Shown: in pieces, positions 53,018-60,789 of the stretch
Layout of the letters: each line of letters begins with the position of its first letter
Numbering within the stretch: position 1 is the first letter of the stretch
NCBI GenBank assembly: GCA_017550655.1
Contig: JAFZOK010000013.1
Location: 682,001 to 746,000 of the forward strand
Length of the DNA stretch: 64,000 nucleotides
Direction of reading: 5' to 3'
Origin: Bacteroidales bacterium
Lineage (GTDB): Bacteria; Bacteroidota; Bacteroidia; Bacteroidales; UBA932
Made by a program: the position numbers and the translations under genes
Notes under the pieces: model-generated
Told to the model about the DNA's origin: nothing
The model's database searches: none
The model's input: only the letters and a program-made list of their open reading frames with translations

Positions 53018-53359
53018 TTAAGCCCCATACCCGATAAAACTACCAATGCGCATTGATTTCCATTCTCCGCTCTCGCAATCAATAAACGGAATCTGTCCGT
53101 AGCGGAGTTTCGGTTCTGTGCCTATACGAGACGCTGTCTTGACATTTGCAAGACTTCTCATTGTAGTACCCCAAAACTCCCTGATTGTGCCATCAACCTT
53201 CTGAAAGTAGCCATGTACGATACCTGTGCGGAGGCGATTAACCAACTCGTTGCATTTGCTCATCTGTAATGCGGCGGCAAAACCATCAACGCTTCTCATA
53301 GCGGAATACTTGGCGATTGTCATTTCCTGATTGCTCAATGTCATAATCTGTGTTCTCAT
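53018..53359 (-). CDS. small DUF2693-like protein
   Basis: I use ATG 53359 (113 residues, MRTQIMTLSNQEM); a start at 53434 lies upstream of the promoter. The stretch VHGYFQKVDGTIREFWGTTM is typical of small DUF2693-like proteins of Bacteroidetes mobile elements, in which a DGT-R-GT pattern recurs. Function unknown. It is divergent from the gene at 53507 with a regulated-looking region between. Confidence 0.6.
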   Translation of the reverse strand: MRTQIMTLSNQEMTIAKYSAMRSVDGFAAALQMSKCNELVNRLRTGIVHGYFQKVDGTIREFWGTTMRSLANVKTASRIGTEPKLRYGQIPFIDCESGEWKSMRIGSFIGYGA

Positions 53360-53420
53360 AACTTGATACTTTTTAGTGGTAAAAAATGTATTATCTATCT
53401 GTCTTTCTCTTTCAACACCA

Positions 53421-53498
53421 CAAAGATATGGCAAATTAGGCTAATCTGCAAATAAAATTAGGCTAACTTGCCATATAATATGTAATTTTTTACCTTTG
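53421..53498. promoter_or_regulatory. divergent promoters with paired operators
   Basis: Minus strand: TTTG (53449-53452) and TATCTTTG (53421-53428) separated by 20 bases. Plus strand: CTTG (53467-53470) and TACCTTTG (53491-53498), also 20 bases apart. AAATTAGGCTAA occurs twice, at 53433-53444 and 53455-53466, 22 bases apart. Outside them ATATGGCAA and TTGCCATAT form an inverted pair. One bound regulator could close both promoters. Confidence 0.7.
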
Positions 53499-53506
53499 CT
53501 CCCGAT

Positions 53507-53776
53507 ATGGATAATGAAAAGTTTGAGAAAAAGGTTATTCACCTGATTTTTAAGGGTAAAACACGTGCTGCCGATAAGCATTATTACTTTGGGAGCGTTG
53601 CCTGTATTTATGAACATTTCTCTGCCGAGGATATTGGTATAACTCACGGCTCATTAAGGAATTACCGCATTACCGAAGTCAAACCATACGAAAACAACCA
53701 GGTGATTATACGACAGGGCAAACTCCACACAAAACTTTTGTCCAAGCCCCGTGAGAAAAAGCCTAAAAAAGAGTAG
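53507..53776 (+). CDS. small basic hypothetical protein
   Basis: An 89-residue basic protein, MDNEKFEKKVIHLIFKGKTR. The ATG lies only about 8 bases after the -7 box, so the mRNA is nearly leaderless. SAEDIGITHGSLRNYRI could be a weak HTH-like segment. Tail is Lys/Pro-rich. No family recognised. Opposite in direction to almost all other genes of element A, which makes it a candidate regulator. Confidence 0.6.
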   Translation: MDNEKFEKKVIHLIFKGKTRAADKHYYFGSVACIYEHFSAEDIGITHGSLRNYRITEVKPYENNQVIIRQGKLHTKLLSKPREKKPKKE

Positions 53777-53782
53777 ATTAGG

Positions 53783-54718
53783 TTATTCTAACCTGTGTAG
53801 AATGTCATTCCAATAGTCTTTTTCGGTTCCCTGGGCACTTTGTTCCATTAAGTCCCGATATGGTTTCATTTTGTTCTTAATACTTGTGCCCCGCGTTGGG
53901 TAAATGCTTCTAATCTTTGCCTCAACTTTCTCCAAATCATAATCGCAATCTCGTAATACTAACGACATTGTATAAGTCCTCATATCAGAGTAATGTTGTT
54001 CGTTTCCGTCGGGCTCTCTTATAGCCGATTTTAGGAAATCAATAATTGGATTAGCGGTTGATTTCAAGACGGATAACAACTTGTTGTCTGATATCTTCAA
54101 TGATTTTCGTACTTGCTCCTTGGTGTTCAAATTTATCTCAAATCGGCACACATCATTAAACTCTCCGTCAAACCCATTTGCCGTTTTATACTTTCTATTC
54201 TTTGCTAAATTCATTTCCCGTTCTTTGTCATAAATTGTTATTCTCTTTTTCATATCCCGCGTATCCACATTCTTTTCCAAATCAAAATTCCCATTTTTGT
54301 GCTTTGTGCTTTTAAATGATTGGTAGTTGATAATGTGGCTTTTAATAAAAGGGATTAGTCTTTTGTAATCTACCCCCTTAATATCTTTTGTGTAGTCTGC
54401 TTTTACCACTTCCGCTTGCATCATTGCTTCTATATCTATCTTGCATATTCCCATAGCATTGATATTGTTGAAACATTCCGTAATCGTGTCTAACGAAATG
54501 AGTTGCGGATAATGCTTCCCTAACACTTTGCCCGTAAATTCCAATACTACTTCTCCGTTCTCAAAATCAACTTTGATTAGGATTTCATTAGGTTTGTCCT
54601 GATAATATCGGAGCGAGATAACCCTGCCTCCTTGTTCTATCATTTGAAATGCTTCGGGTTTGATAATAGTTATGGAATTTAGCCCTGCCACCAATTTTAA
54701 CTTGTCAAATGTTTGCAC
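53783..54718 (-). CDS. putative replication initiation (Rep-like) protein
   Basis: A 311-residue protein with features of rolling-circle Rep proteins of the Rep_trans / phage gene II-X type: a conserved RITIYDKEREMNLAKNRKY block, then DVCRFEINLNTKEQVRKSL. The usual catalytic Tyr cannot be fixed by eye. In integrative elements such proteins can act as replication initiators or relaxases, allowing transfer with a helper. It lies about 55 bases downstream of the NUMOD3-like gene on the same strand. Confidence 0.55.
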   Translation of the reverse strand: MQTFDKLKLVAGLNSITIIKPEAFQMIEQGGRVISLRYYQDKPNEILIKVDFENGEVVLEFTGKVLGKHYPQLISLDTITECFNNINAMGICKIDIEAMMQAEVVKADYTKDIKGVDYKRLIPFIKSHIINYQSFKSTKHKNGNFDLEKNVDTRDMKKRITIYDKEREMNLAKNRKYKTANGFDGEFNDVCRFEINLNTKEQVRKSLKISDNKLLSVLKSTANPIIDFLKSAIREPDGNEQHYSDMRTYTMSLVLRDCDYDLEKVEAKIRSIYPTRGTSIKNKMKPYRDLMEQSAQGTEKDYWNDILHRLE

Positions 54719-54773
54719 TCTTATCTATCTTTCTGCATTATTTTTTTAACCAACTTCCTCTTGATAAGTGGTG

Positions 54774-54947
54774 TTATAGTGTCTCTCCTGAAATAGGTTT
54801 GTTCGGCACATCCTTCCAATAATCCAACATCCCTTGGGAGATATGCTGCTTGTGGGTTTCGGATTTCTTTTTGCCTTTGTTTGCTTGGGAGATTTTTTGC
54901 TTTGTCTCTGGCTCCAACTCCCGAAATTGTCTTTTGTAGTCGCTCAT
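54774..54947 (-). CDS. 57-residue NUMOD3-like protein
   Basis: MSDYKRQFRELEPETKQKIS followed by QANKGKKKSETHKQHISQGM is the NUMOD3 pattern (S-E-T-K-x-K-I-S repeats), a DNA-contacting helix-loop motif normally found in homing endonucleases. Here no nuclease domain is attached. The longer open frame upstream to 55283 has AT-rich, unlikely coding content. A start at 54977 (MNNIKNTLI) is possible. It might aid the Rep-like protein or integrase in DNA binding. Confidence 0.55.
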   Translation of the reverse strand: MSDYKRQFRELEPETKQKISQANKGKKKSETHKQHISQGMLDYWKDVPNKPISGETL

Positions 54948-54977
54948 AATCAATGTGTTTTTAATGTTATTCATAAA

Positions 54978-55446
54978 TAAATAGTACGATAAGTAGAAAA
55001 AGTTAGTATAGTAGAAACTTTTTTTTCGTTTTTTAAAAGAACATTCTCGGAAAGCACAGAGAATGAGCATACTGCACTTTCTAAATTTTTGAGTTCGGAG
55101 GGGGACAACGCCAAATTTGTTTCTCGGTAAGATGCCCGACAGTTCCCTCGTACTAAAACTATTACTATTGGGGCTTTGAAATAAGGCGGGATAGAAATGT
55201 AAGTTATTGAAAATAAGAAGGTAGGGAGGGCGGGAGGTGCTATTTTCTAAATTATAGGAGTTTGAGGCACAAATTTTTCGCAAGCATCTGATTAAAAGCC
55301 GTTTTTAGCCTCTTCGCGGAGGTAAATAAATAAGCAATAATCAAATCTTTGTAAGGTGCTTGTTTATAGGAACTTAGCCATATCTTATGAGAAAACGCCC
55401 TTTTTGGCAGGATATTACCCCTTGGCTCTCGGAGATTTAACTATGG
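54978..55446. other. 469-base non-coding stretch in element A
   Basis: AT-rich with G-rich patches near 55095 and 55220 (GGAGGGGGAC, GGTAGGGAGGGCGGGAGG) and a 9-base inverted pair TTAGCCATA (55374-55382) / TATGGCTAA (55442-55450) at the end of the integrase gene. It lies next to the Rep-like and NUMOD3-like genes, so an origin of replication or transfer is possible; nothing decisive is seen. Confidence 0.4.
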
Positions 55447-56820
55447 CTAAATTTCTTGAAAATCAGGCAAAAAAGAGTAGTTGAGTTTGGATAGTTCTTT
55501 TTCAAGAGAGGTTTGTGTATATTCCGAATATACTTGCTCGGTAATATCGGTAGAACTATGCCCAAGCATACGACTAACGACAGAAAGGCTCATACCATCG
55601 TTGAGAGCACGAACGGCAAATGAGTGCCGAGCAAGGTGAAAATGGAGTTTGAAAGGTAGCCCCATCTTCTCCCCGACAACATCTAATGCTTGGTTAATCT
55701 TCGCATTGCACGAGTTGCGTGTACGGTACAAGAGTTCCTGGTCGTTTATGTCAAAATCATCACTGACTAAATCAAAAACAAACTTCTTCCTGCGGTTCTT
55801 TGCCTTCCATCTTTCAAGAATTTTGATGGCGGCATTGCTGAGGGGTATGGTATGGCGGGGCTTATTACCTTTGGCGGTTTTGATTAGGATTTTCTTCAAT
55901 TCTTTCTTCTCAAAATTGATATTGCTCCACATTAGGGTAAGGGTATCCACAAGCCTCAGCCCGCCCGCGTGAAATGCAAACAAGAACATTTCAATATACT
56001 CTTTTCTTCGTGGCTCGGTGTCTTTGTTGTAAAACTCTACTAACTTGTTTAACTGCTCTTTGGTTAAGTCCTTTCCGTCGTAGATTTCATTGTCAAGGTT
56101 CGGGGTTTCCTCTACCCTACAATCCTTGATTTGGGCATACACGCTGCCTTCTATCAGTCCTTCATCTTTTGCCCGCTCGCAAGCGTTTATAATTGGTGTC
56201 AAGGCGTGGTTGATAGTGGCATCGGAGTTATTCTTATCCCGTCGATATTGGATGTAATCATCTATGAGAGCCAACGATATATCCCCAAGGTACAATGCGG
56301 AATTGTTGTTGTATGTTCCTTTCTTCTTTGCTTTTAGGAACTGTTCAAATCCGTTCATACAACTTATGCCATTCTCATAGCGGCTCTTGCCGATTTTGTT
56401 GCGTGTGTATTTGGATTTGAGATTGTCAAGAACATACTGAACAAAATCCTTACCTCCATCCTTCCTTGTCAGTGGTTTGTCGTTGAGGATACCCTTGATT
56501 ACGCCCAATGTCATTTGGTGGGGGTGCTTCTGACTATATTCTTGGAGGCAGGTATCGTAATGGCTAAGTTTTCCGTGCAGGAGGTTATTTTGCCGTTGGG
56601 CATCTCTCCCATAGGAGGCTCGGAGTTCTCCCTTGCCCGAGGAACCCTTCTCGTTCCAATCATCTACCCTTACCCTTATACCCGTATCCTTGCGGATTGG
56701 AGCGGCATCAAGCCAAGTGTATTCGTAGTAGAGGGTGTATGCCTTATTCTTATCGTAGCCGTCTTTGGGATACTTTAACCTTAATTTTCCTGTGGGATAT
56801 TCCCGCCTGTGCCTACCCAT
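55447..56820 (-). CDS. tyrosine recombinase (integrase) of element A
   Basis: A full-length 457-residue integrase: N-terminal arm-binding domain (1-70, ending DTGIRVRVDDWNEKG), SAM-like core-binding domain (120-235), catalytic domain with Arg289 (HAGGLRLVDTLTL), Lys317, His395 and Arg398 (FHLARHSFA), His421 (LGHSSTDITE) and Tyr431. All catalytic residues are intact, so it should be active. Its start is 218 bases from the att copy in the DUF2795 gene. Candidate arm sites overlap and lie upstream of its promoter, which suggests self-repression. Confidence 0.97.
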   Translation of the reverse strand: MGRHRREYPTGKLRLKYPKDGYDKNKAYTLYYEYTWLDAAPIRKDTGIRVRVDDWNEKGSSGKGELRASYGRDAQRQNNLLHGKLSHYDTCLQEYSQKHPHQMTLGVIKGILNDKPLTRKDGGKDFVQYVLDNLKSKYTRNKIGKSRYENGISCMNGFEQFLKAKKKGTYNNNSALYLGDISLALIDDYIQYRRDKNNSDATINHALTPIINACERAKDEGLIEGSVYAQIKDCRVEETPNLDNEIYDGKDLTKEQLNKLVEFYNKDTEPRRKEYIEMFLFAFHAGGLRLVDTLTLMWSNINFEKKELKKILIKTAKGNKPRHTIPLSNAAIKILERWKAKNRRKKFVFDLVSDDFDINDQELLYRTRNSCNAKINQALDVVGEKMGLPFKLHFHLARHSFAVRALNDGMSLSVVSRMLGHSSTDITEQVYSEYTQTSLEKELSKLNYSFLPDFQEI

Positions 56821-56854
56821 TGTATGTGTGTTTTAATATGGACGAGGATTTTCA

Positions 56855-56862
56855 CAAAGGTA
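56855..56862 (-). promoter_or_regulatory. -7 box of the integrase gene
   Basis: TACCTTTG on the minus strand, 35 bases before the integrase ATG. A candidate arm site begins two bases upstream (56864), between the -7 and -33 regions. Confidence 0.55.
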
Positions 56863-56863
56863 A

Positions 56864-56973
56864 GAAAATAGACAAGGAAATCGCTCCTCAAAAAGCAAAA
56901 TGTGCCACAGGGGTATCGGAAATAGACAAGGATATGTGCCACTTTTTTGAGCAAAAAGAATGGGACAAGGAAA
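56864..56973. repeat. three candidate integrase arm sites, right end of element A
   Basis: GAAAATAGACAAGGAAA (56864-56880), GAAATAGACAAGGATA (56919-56934) and ATGGGACAAGGAAA (56960-56973) share the core GACAAGG. All lie in the same orientation in the 218 bases between integrase start and att. The middle one equals the site at 49179-49194. Confidence 0.65.
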
Positions 56974-57037
56974 TTACTCCTTATCCCACTCTCTTAATTT
57001 TCAGTACAGTAGAATTTTTCGCGCGGCTCCGAAACGC

Positions 57038-57059
57038 CTAATACTCATCCTCGTTGAAG
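57038..57059. repeat. att copy 3 (right end, within DUF2795 gene)
   Basis: Contains TACTCATCCTCGTTGAAG; forms the last seven codons (FNEDEY plus stop) of the DUF2795 gene. This is the reconstituted gene end expected after integration. Confidence 0.8.
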
Positions 57060-57259
57060 AAAAAATCTTCCTTGCTCGGATAGTCAGGCCAAAGGTCTTC
57101 AATGTTGTCGAATACCTCTTCCTCGTCTTCAATGTCGTTGAGGTTCTCTATAACCTCGTCTGGAGCGCCGGAACGCATCGCATAGTCTAACAGCTCGCTT
57201 TTTGTGGCTGGGAATGGGGCATCTTCCAGTTTTGATGCTAACTCTAAAGTCCAGTACAT
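57038..57259 (-). CDS. DUF2795 family protein, integration target
   Basis: A 73-residue acidic protein, MYWTLELASKLEDAPFPATK then SELLDYAMRSGAPDEVIENL, ending FFFNEDEY. This matches the DUF2795 family common in Bacteroidetes, a short helical protein of unknown function. The gene is intact although the island begins at its 3' end; the element supplies identical terminal codons. It has a -7 box at 57285-57292. Confidence 0.9.
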   Translation of the reverse strand: MYWTLELASKLEDAPFPATKSELLDYAMRSGAPDEVIENLNDIEDEEEVFDNIEDLWPDYPSKEDFFFNEDEY

Positions 57260-57284
57260 TTCTCTTCTTCTCTAAAATGGGGTG

Positions 57285-57292
57285 CAAATATA
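57285..57292 (-). promoter_or_regulatory. -7 box of the DUF2795 gene
   Basis: TATATTTG on the minus strand, 26 bases before the ATG at 57259. It lies after the end of the adenosyltransferase gene, so the DUF2795 gene has its own start. Confidence 0.6.
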
Positions 57293-57322
57293 TACACTAT
57301 TTTCAAATATGCAACCAAATTT

Positions 57323-57901
57323 TTATGGAAGCCAGAAAACTTCCGGGGTGCTGGTTACCGTATTGAAAAATCGTGCCAGAGTAAACAGATAGTCACTCAG
57401 GCGGTTAAGGTATTGCTTGCACTTGGAGAGATTGTTTTCAAGATTCTGGTCTGTGGAGTGGAGATTGATGGATCTTCTTTCCACCCGGCGGCAGATTGTA
57501 CGTGCAACGTGGCAATGGGCGGCCTGGATAGGAGCTCCGGGAATAACGAATGCCTTGAGCGGCGGAATCTGGCCTGTCATCTCGTCTATGCTTTGCTCCA
57601 GGAAAGTTATCTCTTCATCTTCCATCGGCTTAAGGGCTTTGCCCGTACCTTCTTCAGGCATAGCGAAGAAGGCGGAAACCTTCATAAGGACCTGCTGGAT
57701 ACGGAGAAGGTCCTTGCGGATTTTTGTGGCGGTCTCCGCAGTGTTTGCGGGATTTTCGCTCTCGGCGATGATGAGGCCGAGATAGGAGATCAGCTCATCC
57801 GCATCTCCGTAGGCCTCAACCCTGGGGTCGTTCTTGAAAACTCTCTTTCCTCCAACCAGAGAAGTGGTTCCCTGGTCTCCGGTCTTGGTGTATATCTTCA
57901 T
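57323..57901 (-). CDS. cob(I)alamin adenosyltransferase, PduO type
   Basis: Adds the adenosyl group of ATP to cob(I)alamin to make coenzyme B12. The 192 residues have the PduO signature: MKIYTKTGDQGTTSLVGGKR (ATP-binding loop), VEAYGDADELISYLG, FVIPGAPIQAAHCHVARTIC and the C-terminal RLSDYLFTLARF. A B12-using enzyme such as methylmalonyl-CoA mutase would be its customer; none is in the window. It starts 4 bases after the ABC ATPase gene. Confidence 0.95.
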   Translation of the reverse strand: MKIYTKTGDQGTTSLVGGKRVFKNDPRVEAYGDADELISYLGLIIAESENPANTAETATKIRKDLLRIQQVLMKVSAFFAMPEEGTGKALKPMEDEEITFLEQSIDEMTGQIPPLKAFVIPGAPIQAAHCHVARTICRRVERRSINLHSTDQNLENNLSKCKQYLNRLSDYLFTLARFFNTVTSTPEVFWLP

Positions 57902-57905
57902 ATTG

Positions 57906-58628
57906 TTATTGTGCTAAAGTTGGTTTAGGATTAGGGGTGTCGCTCTCGATTTTCCCGTCGCGGAGACGGACAATTCTCCTTGCAAAGCGGGAAATGTCTT
58001 CCTCGTGGGTTACGATGATGATGGTGTTGCCCTGTCTCCAGATCTTCTCGAAGATGTTCATTATCTCGATGGAGGTCTTGGTGTCCAGGTTGCCGGTAGG
58101 CTCGTCTGCCAGGATGATGGTAGGGTTGTTGATTATGGCTCTGGCGATGGCCACTCTCTGCCTCTGGCCGCCGGACAGCTCGTTGGGCTTGTGGTCCATC
58201 CTGTCCGAAAGCCCCACAACCTCCAGGGCCTTGGTTCCAAGGTCTATCCTTTCCCTTTCTGGAGTTCCGCAGTAAATCAGGGGCAGGGCCACGTTCTCAA
58301 GGGCGGAATACCTCGGAAGAAGGTTGAAGGACTGGAACACGAAGCCGATCTGGCGGTTTCTGACATCTGCAAGCTCGGAGTCTTCCATCTGGCTTACGTC
58401 CGTTCCGCCGAGAATGTATTTGCCGGAGGTCGGGGTATCCAGGCAGCCTAGGATGTTCATCATCGTGGACTTGCCGCTGCCGGAAGGGCCCATAATGGCG
58501 ATGTAGTCGTTTTTCCTTATGGACAGGGAAACTCCGTCCAGGGCGTTAACCTGCTGGTTCCCCAGAATGTATGTCTTGTGGAGGTCTTCGATTCTGATAA
58601 CCTCGCTTTGGGTTCCGTTTTCTTCCAT
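57906..58628 (-). CDS. ABC transporter ATP-binding protein (LolD/MacB type)
   Basis: A 240-residue ATPase with Walker [10 protein letters not shown], signature LSGGQRQR, Walker [13 protein letters not shown] and H-loop VTHE. The [16 protein letters not shown] and [18 protein letters not shown] stretches place it with LolD/MacB-type ATPases, which drive lipoprotein release or mechanotransmission rather than substrate passage. The permease partner is not adjacent. It lies between mqnB and the adenosyltransferase with 4-base gaps. Confidence 0.92.
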   Translation of the reverse strand: MEENGTQSEVIRIEDLHKTYILGNQQVNALDGVSLSIRKNDYIAIMGPSGSGKSTMMNILGCLDTPTSGKYILGGTDVSQMEDSELADVRNRQIGFVFQSFNLLPRYSALENVALPLIYCGTPERERIDLGTKALEVVGLSDRMDHKPNELSGGQRQRVAIARAIINNPTIILADEPTGNLDTKTSIEIMNIFEKIWRQGNTIIIVTHEEDISRFARRIVRLRDGKIESDTPNPKPTLAQ

Positions 58629-58632
58629 TTTG

Positions 58633-59319
58633 TTATGCTATCTGTCTGAAGAACTCCTTGAGGGCTTCCTTGAGGGCATCGAGAGCCTTCGGGGTATCCC
58701 ACTTGGAAGTATCTTCCTCTCCCACACGGTTGGAGACACTGCGGATCTCCATGAACTTGACATCCTCGTTAAGGCAGACATAGAAGAAGCCGGCTCCTTC
58801 CATAGTCTCGATCTGAGGCGAGTATTTGTCTATGATTCTTTTTATTGTCTTTTCTTCTCCGGTAATGGTCTGGATGGTAATGCCGGTGGCCTTTCTGTAA
58901 GACTTTGAAATATTGTCGAAGAACTCGAGCAGAGGAAGCATTTCCAGCGCTCCGTCCTTGAATGGGAACAGGTTGGCGTCCAGTGTCTTGGAATCAAACA
59001 ATGTCTGAAATCCGGATGCTGTCATAAAGCCAAGGTCTCCGAAGAATTCCTTTTCTACAAGGGCGGTACTGCCTATCGGGAATTTCTCCAGGTCGTAACT
59101 GCCGGCTATGCCTATGTTGATGGCCAGGGAGTAAGGGTTGCCTTCCGCGGAGGCTTCCACGATTTTCTTGGTGGTGCGGTAGCAGGCGGATGTGGTTCCT
59201 ATGCCGGTTAGCATAAAATCTATCTGGAATCGTCCGGCAATTTTGCTTTCATACAGACGGAGCGCCTGGATCGCGCAATCCAGCTCTTCCTGTTCGGCAG
59301 CACAAATCAAAATTCTCAT
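58633..59319 (-). CDS. mqnB: futalosine hydrolase MqnB
   Basis: Removes hypoxanthine from futalosine in the futalosine pathway to menaquinone. The 228 residues show the nucleosidase fold: [57 protein letters not shown], then [19 protein letters not shown] and [13 protein letters not shown], with the purine-binding Glu-Gly and catalytic Asp segments. MTA/SAH nucleosidase is the alternative, but IAGSYD and EFFGDLGF favour MqnB. Other mqn genes are outside the window. Confidence 0.85.
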   Translation of the reverse strand: MRILICAAEQEELDCAIQALRLYESKIAGRFQIDFMLTGIGTTSACYRTTKKIVEASAEGNPYSLAINIGIAGSYDLEKFPIGSTALVEKEFFGDLGFMTASGFQTLFDSKTLDANLFPFKDGALEMLPLLEFFDNISKSYRKATGITIQTITGEEKTIKRIIDKYSPQIETMEGAGFFYVCLNEDVKFMEIRSVSNRVGEEDTSKWDTPKALDALKEALKEFFRQIA

Positions 59320-59345
59320 AATTCAAGTGTTTTCTTGTTTGTTTG

Positions 59346-59945
59346 TCAGTGAAGCGGAGAACCTATCAGACGCAGGAATTCCTCCCTGGTCTTGCGGTTG
59401 TTGAGGAAAGCTCCCGTGAAGGCGGAGGTGGTGGTTACTGAGTTCTGCTTCTGAACGCCCCTTAGCTGCATGCACATGTGGGCGGCCTCGATTACCACTG
59501 CAACTCCCAGAGGCTTGAGTGTCTTCTGGATACAGTCTCTGATCTGAACCGTAAGCCTCTCCTGGACCTGGAGACGGCGGGCGAAGGCGTCCACAACCCT
59601 CGGAATCTTGCTCAACCCTGTAATGTAGCCGTTTGGAATATAGGCAACATGAGCCTTGCCGTAGAACGGCAGAAGATGGTGCTCGCACATCGAGTACAGT
59701 TCTATATCCTTTACCAGAACTATCTGCTGGTACTCTTCCTTGAACATCGCGCTCTTGAGAATTGCAACAGGATCTGTCTGGTAGCCCTGCATCAGAAACT
59801 GCATGCTCTTTGCCACTCTCTCCGGGGTTTTCAGAAGTCCTTCCCTGGAAGAATCCTCGCCGATCAGATCGAGGATGGCTTTGTAATGCTCTGAGAGTTG
59901 ACGGGTTGTTTCCGGCGTGAAGATTTCCTTTTTCTTGTATGTCAT
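59346..59945 (-). CDS. folE: GTP cyclohydrolase I
   Basis: Converts GTP to dihydroneopterin triphosphate, the first step to folate. The 199 residues carry the zinc and active-site segments [40 protein letters not shown] and [17 protein letters not shown]. Zinc ligands are the Cys and His of CEHH and the later Cys in HMCMQ. It is divergent from the response-regulator gene with 56 bases between. Confidence 0.97.
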   Translation of the reverse strand: MTYKKKEIFTPETTRQLSEHYKAILDLIGEDSSREGLLKTPERVAKSMQFLMQGYQTDPVAILKSAMFKEEYQQIVLVKDIELYSMCEHHLLPFYGKAHVAYIPNGYITGLSKIPRVVDAFARRLQVQERLTVQIRDCIQKTLKPLGVAVVIEAAHMCMQLRGVQKQNSVTTTSAFTGAFLNNRKTREEFLRLIGSPLH

Positions 59946-59988
59946 AAACCGCTTCTTTTCAAACAGGGCATAAAGTTAATAATTATAT

Positions 59989-59996
59989 TATATTTG
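59989..59996 (+). promoter_or_regulatory. -7 box of the two-component operon, near-leaderless
   Basis: TATATTTG ends 6 bases before the response-regulator ATG at 60002, so the transcript probably starts at or next to the start codon. Confidence 0.55.
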
Positions 59997-60001
59997 CAAT
60001 T

Positions 60002-60784
60002 ATGGAAGAGTCAAAGAATAAAGCCAGGATACTGGTAATCGACGATGAGGAGGATATCTGCGAGATACTCCAGTACAATCTTGAGAAGGCGGGATATCAG
60101 GTCAAGACGGTCTTCAGTGCCGAGGAAGCCCTGTCTGAAATTGCAGCGCAGAAGTTCGACCTTCTGCTGCTGGACATTATGCTTGGAGGAATCAGCGGCC
60201 TGAAACTGGCGAAACTGCTCAGGGAAGACTACAAAAGCAACGTTCCGATAATCTTTGTGACTGCGCTGGACACAGAGGATGATATCCTCAAGGGGTTCCG
60301 CACAGGAGGAGACGATTACATATCCAAGCCTTTCTCCGTAAACGAGGTGATTGCAAGGGTGGGTGCGGTGCTTTCCCGCAGCGGCAGGAAGATGCAGACA
60401 GAAGCTTCTTCCTCAGCCTGGAAAAGGGCGGATTCCGGAACTCCGGATTCTGAGCAGGCATCTTCCGAAGATGTTCTCCAGACAGAATTTGACTTTGGAT
60501 CCCTAAAAGTGAATGCTGCTGAGAATCACGTTGTTGCCAATGGGGTGGAAGTGTTCCTTACCCGCAAGGAAATGGATATACTGCTTCTGCTGGCCCGCTC
60601 GGCCGGAAAGATTTTCTCCAGAGAAGATATCCTTAAAAAAGTCTGGAGGGACGATAGCTTTGTGCTTCAGAGAACCGTTGATGTCCATATCGCCAGGCTG
60701 AGGAAAAAACTCGGGAAGGCCGGAGAACTGATACAGAACCGTTCCGGCTACGGCTATTGCATCCAGAAGCCTCATTCCGCTTAA
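60002..60784 (+). CDS. OmpR/PhoB-type response regulator
   Basis: The 260 residues contain a receiver domain (10-120: acidic pair Asp14-Asp15, phosphate-accepting Asp58 in LLLLDIM, Thr87, Lys109), a longer-than-usual linker rich in Ser and Glu (about 125-165) and a winged-helix trans_reg_C domain (LTRKEMDILLLLARSAGKIF to the final RSGYGYCIQ). Its stop lies 5 bases before the kinase start. It resembles the RprY-type pair of Bacteroides, but target genes are unknown. Confidence 0.95.
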   Translation: MEESKNKARILVIDDEEDICEILQYNLEKAGYQVKTVFSAEEALSEIAAQKFDLLLLDIMLGGISGLKLAKLLREDYKSNVPIIFVTALDTEDDILKGFRTGGDDYISKPFSVNEVIARVGAVLSRSGRKMQTEASSSAWKRADSGTPDSEQASSEDVLQTEFDFGSLKVNAAENHVVANGVEVFLTRKEMDILLLLARSAGKIFSREDILKKVWRDDSFVLQRTVDVHIARLRKKLGKAGELIQNRSGYGYCIQKPHSA

Positions 60785-60789
60785 GGCAA

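Larger units (their letters stand above)
49101..57059. mobile_element. integrative element A (7.9 kb, restriction-modification island)
   Basis: Bounded by att copies at 49101 and 57038, the latter forming the 3' end of the intact DUF2795 gene. Contents in order: HTH/excisionase-like gene, repeat cluster, putative restriction enzyme, Vsr, cytosine-5 methylase, small hypothetical, catalytic-domain recombinase, DUF2693-like gene, divergent small gene, Rep-like protein, NUMOD3-like small gene, full integrase. Candidate arm sites with the same 16-base core lie inside both ends. No complete conjugation set is present, so it would be a mobilisable or satellite-like element. Confidence 0.75.

Noticed and set aside
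54978-55283. N-terminal extension of the NUMOD3-like frame
   Set aside because: Composition is that of translated AT-rich non-coding DNA; the NUMOD3 pattern begins only after the internal Met at 54947.
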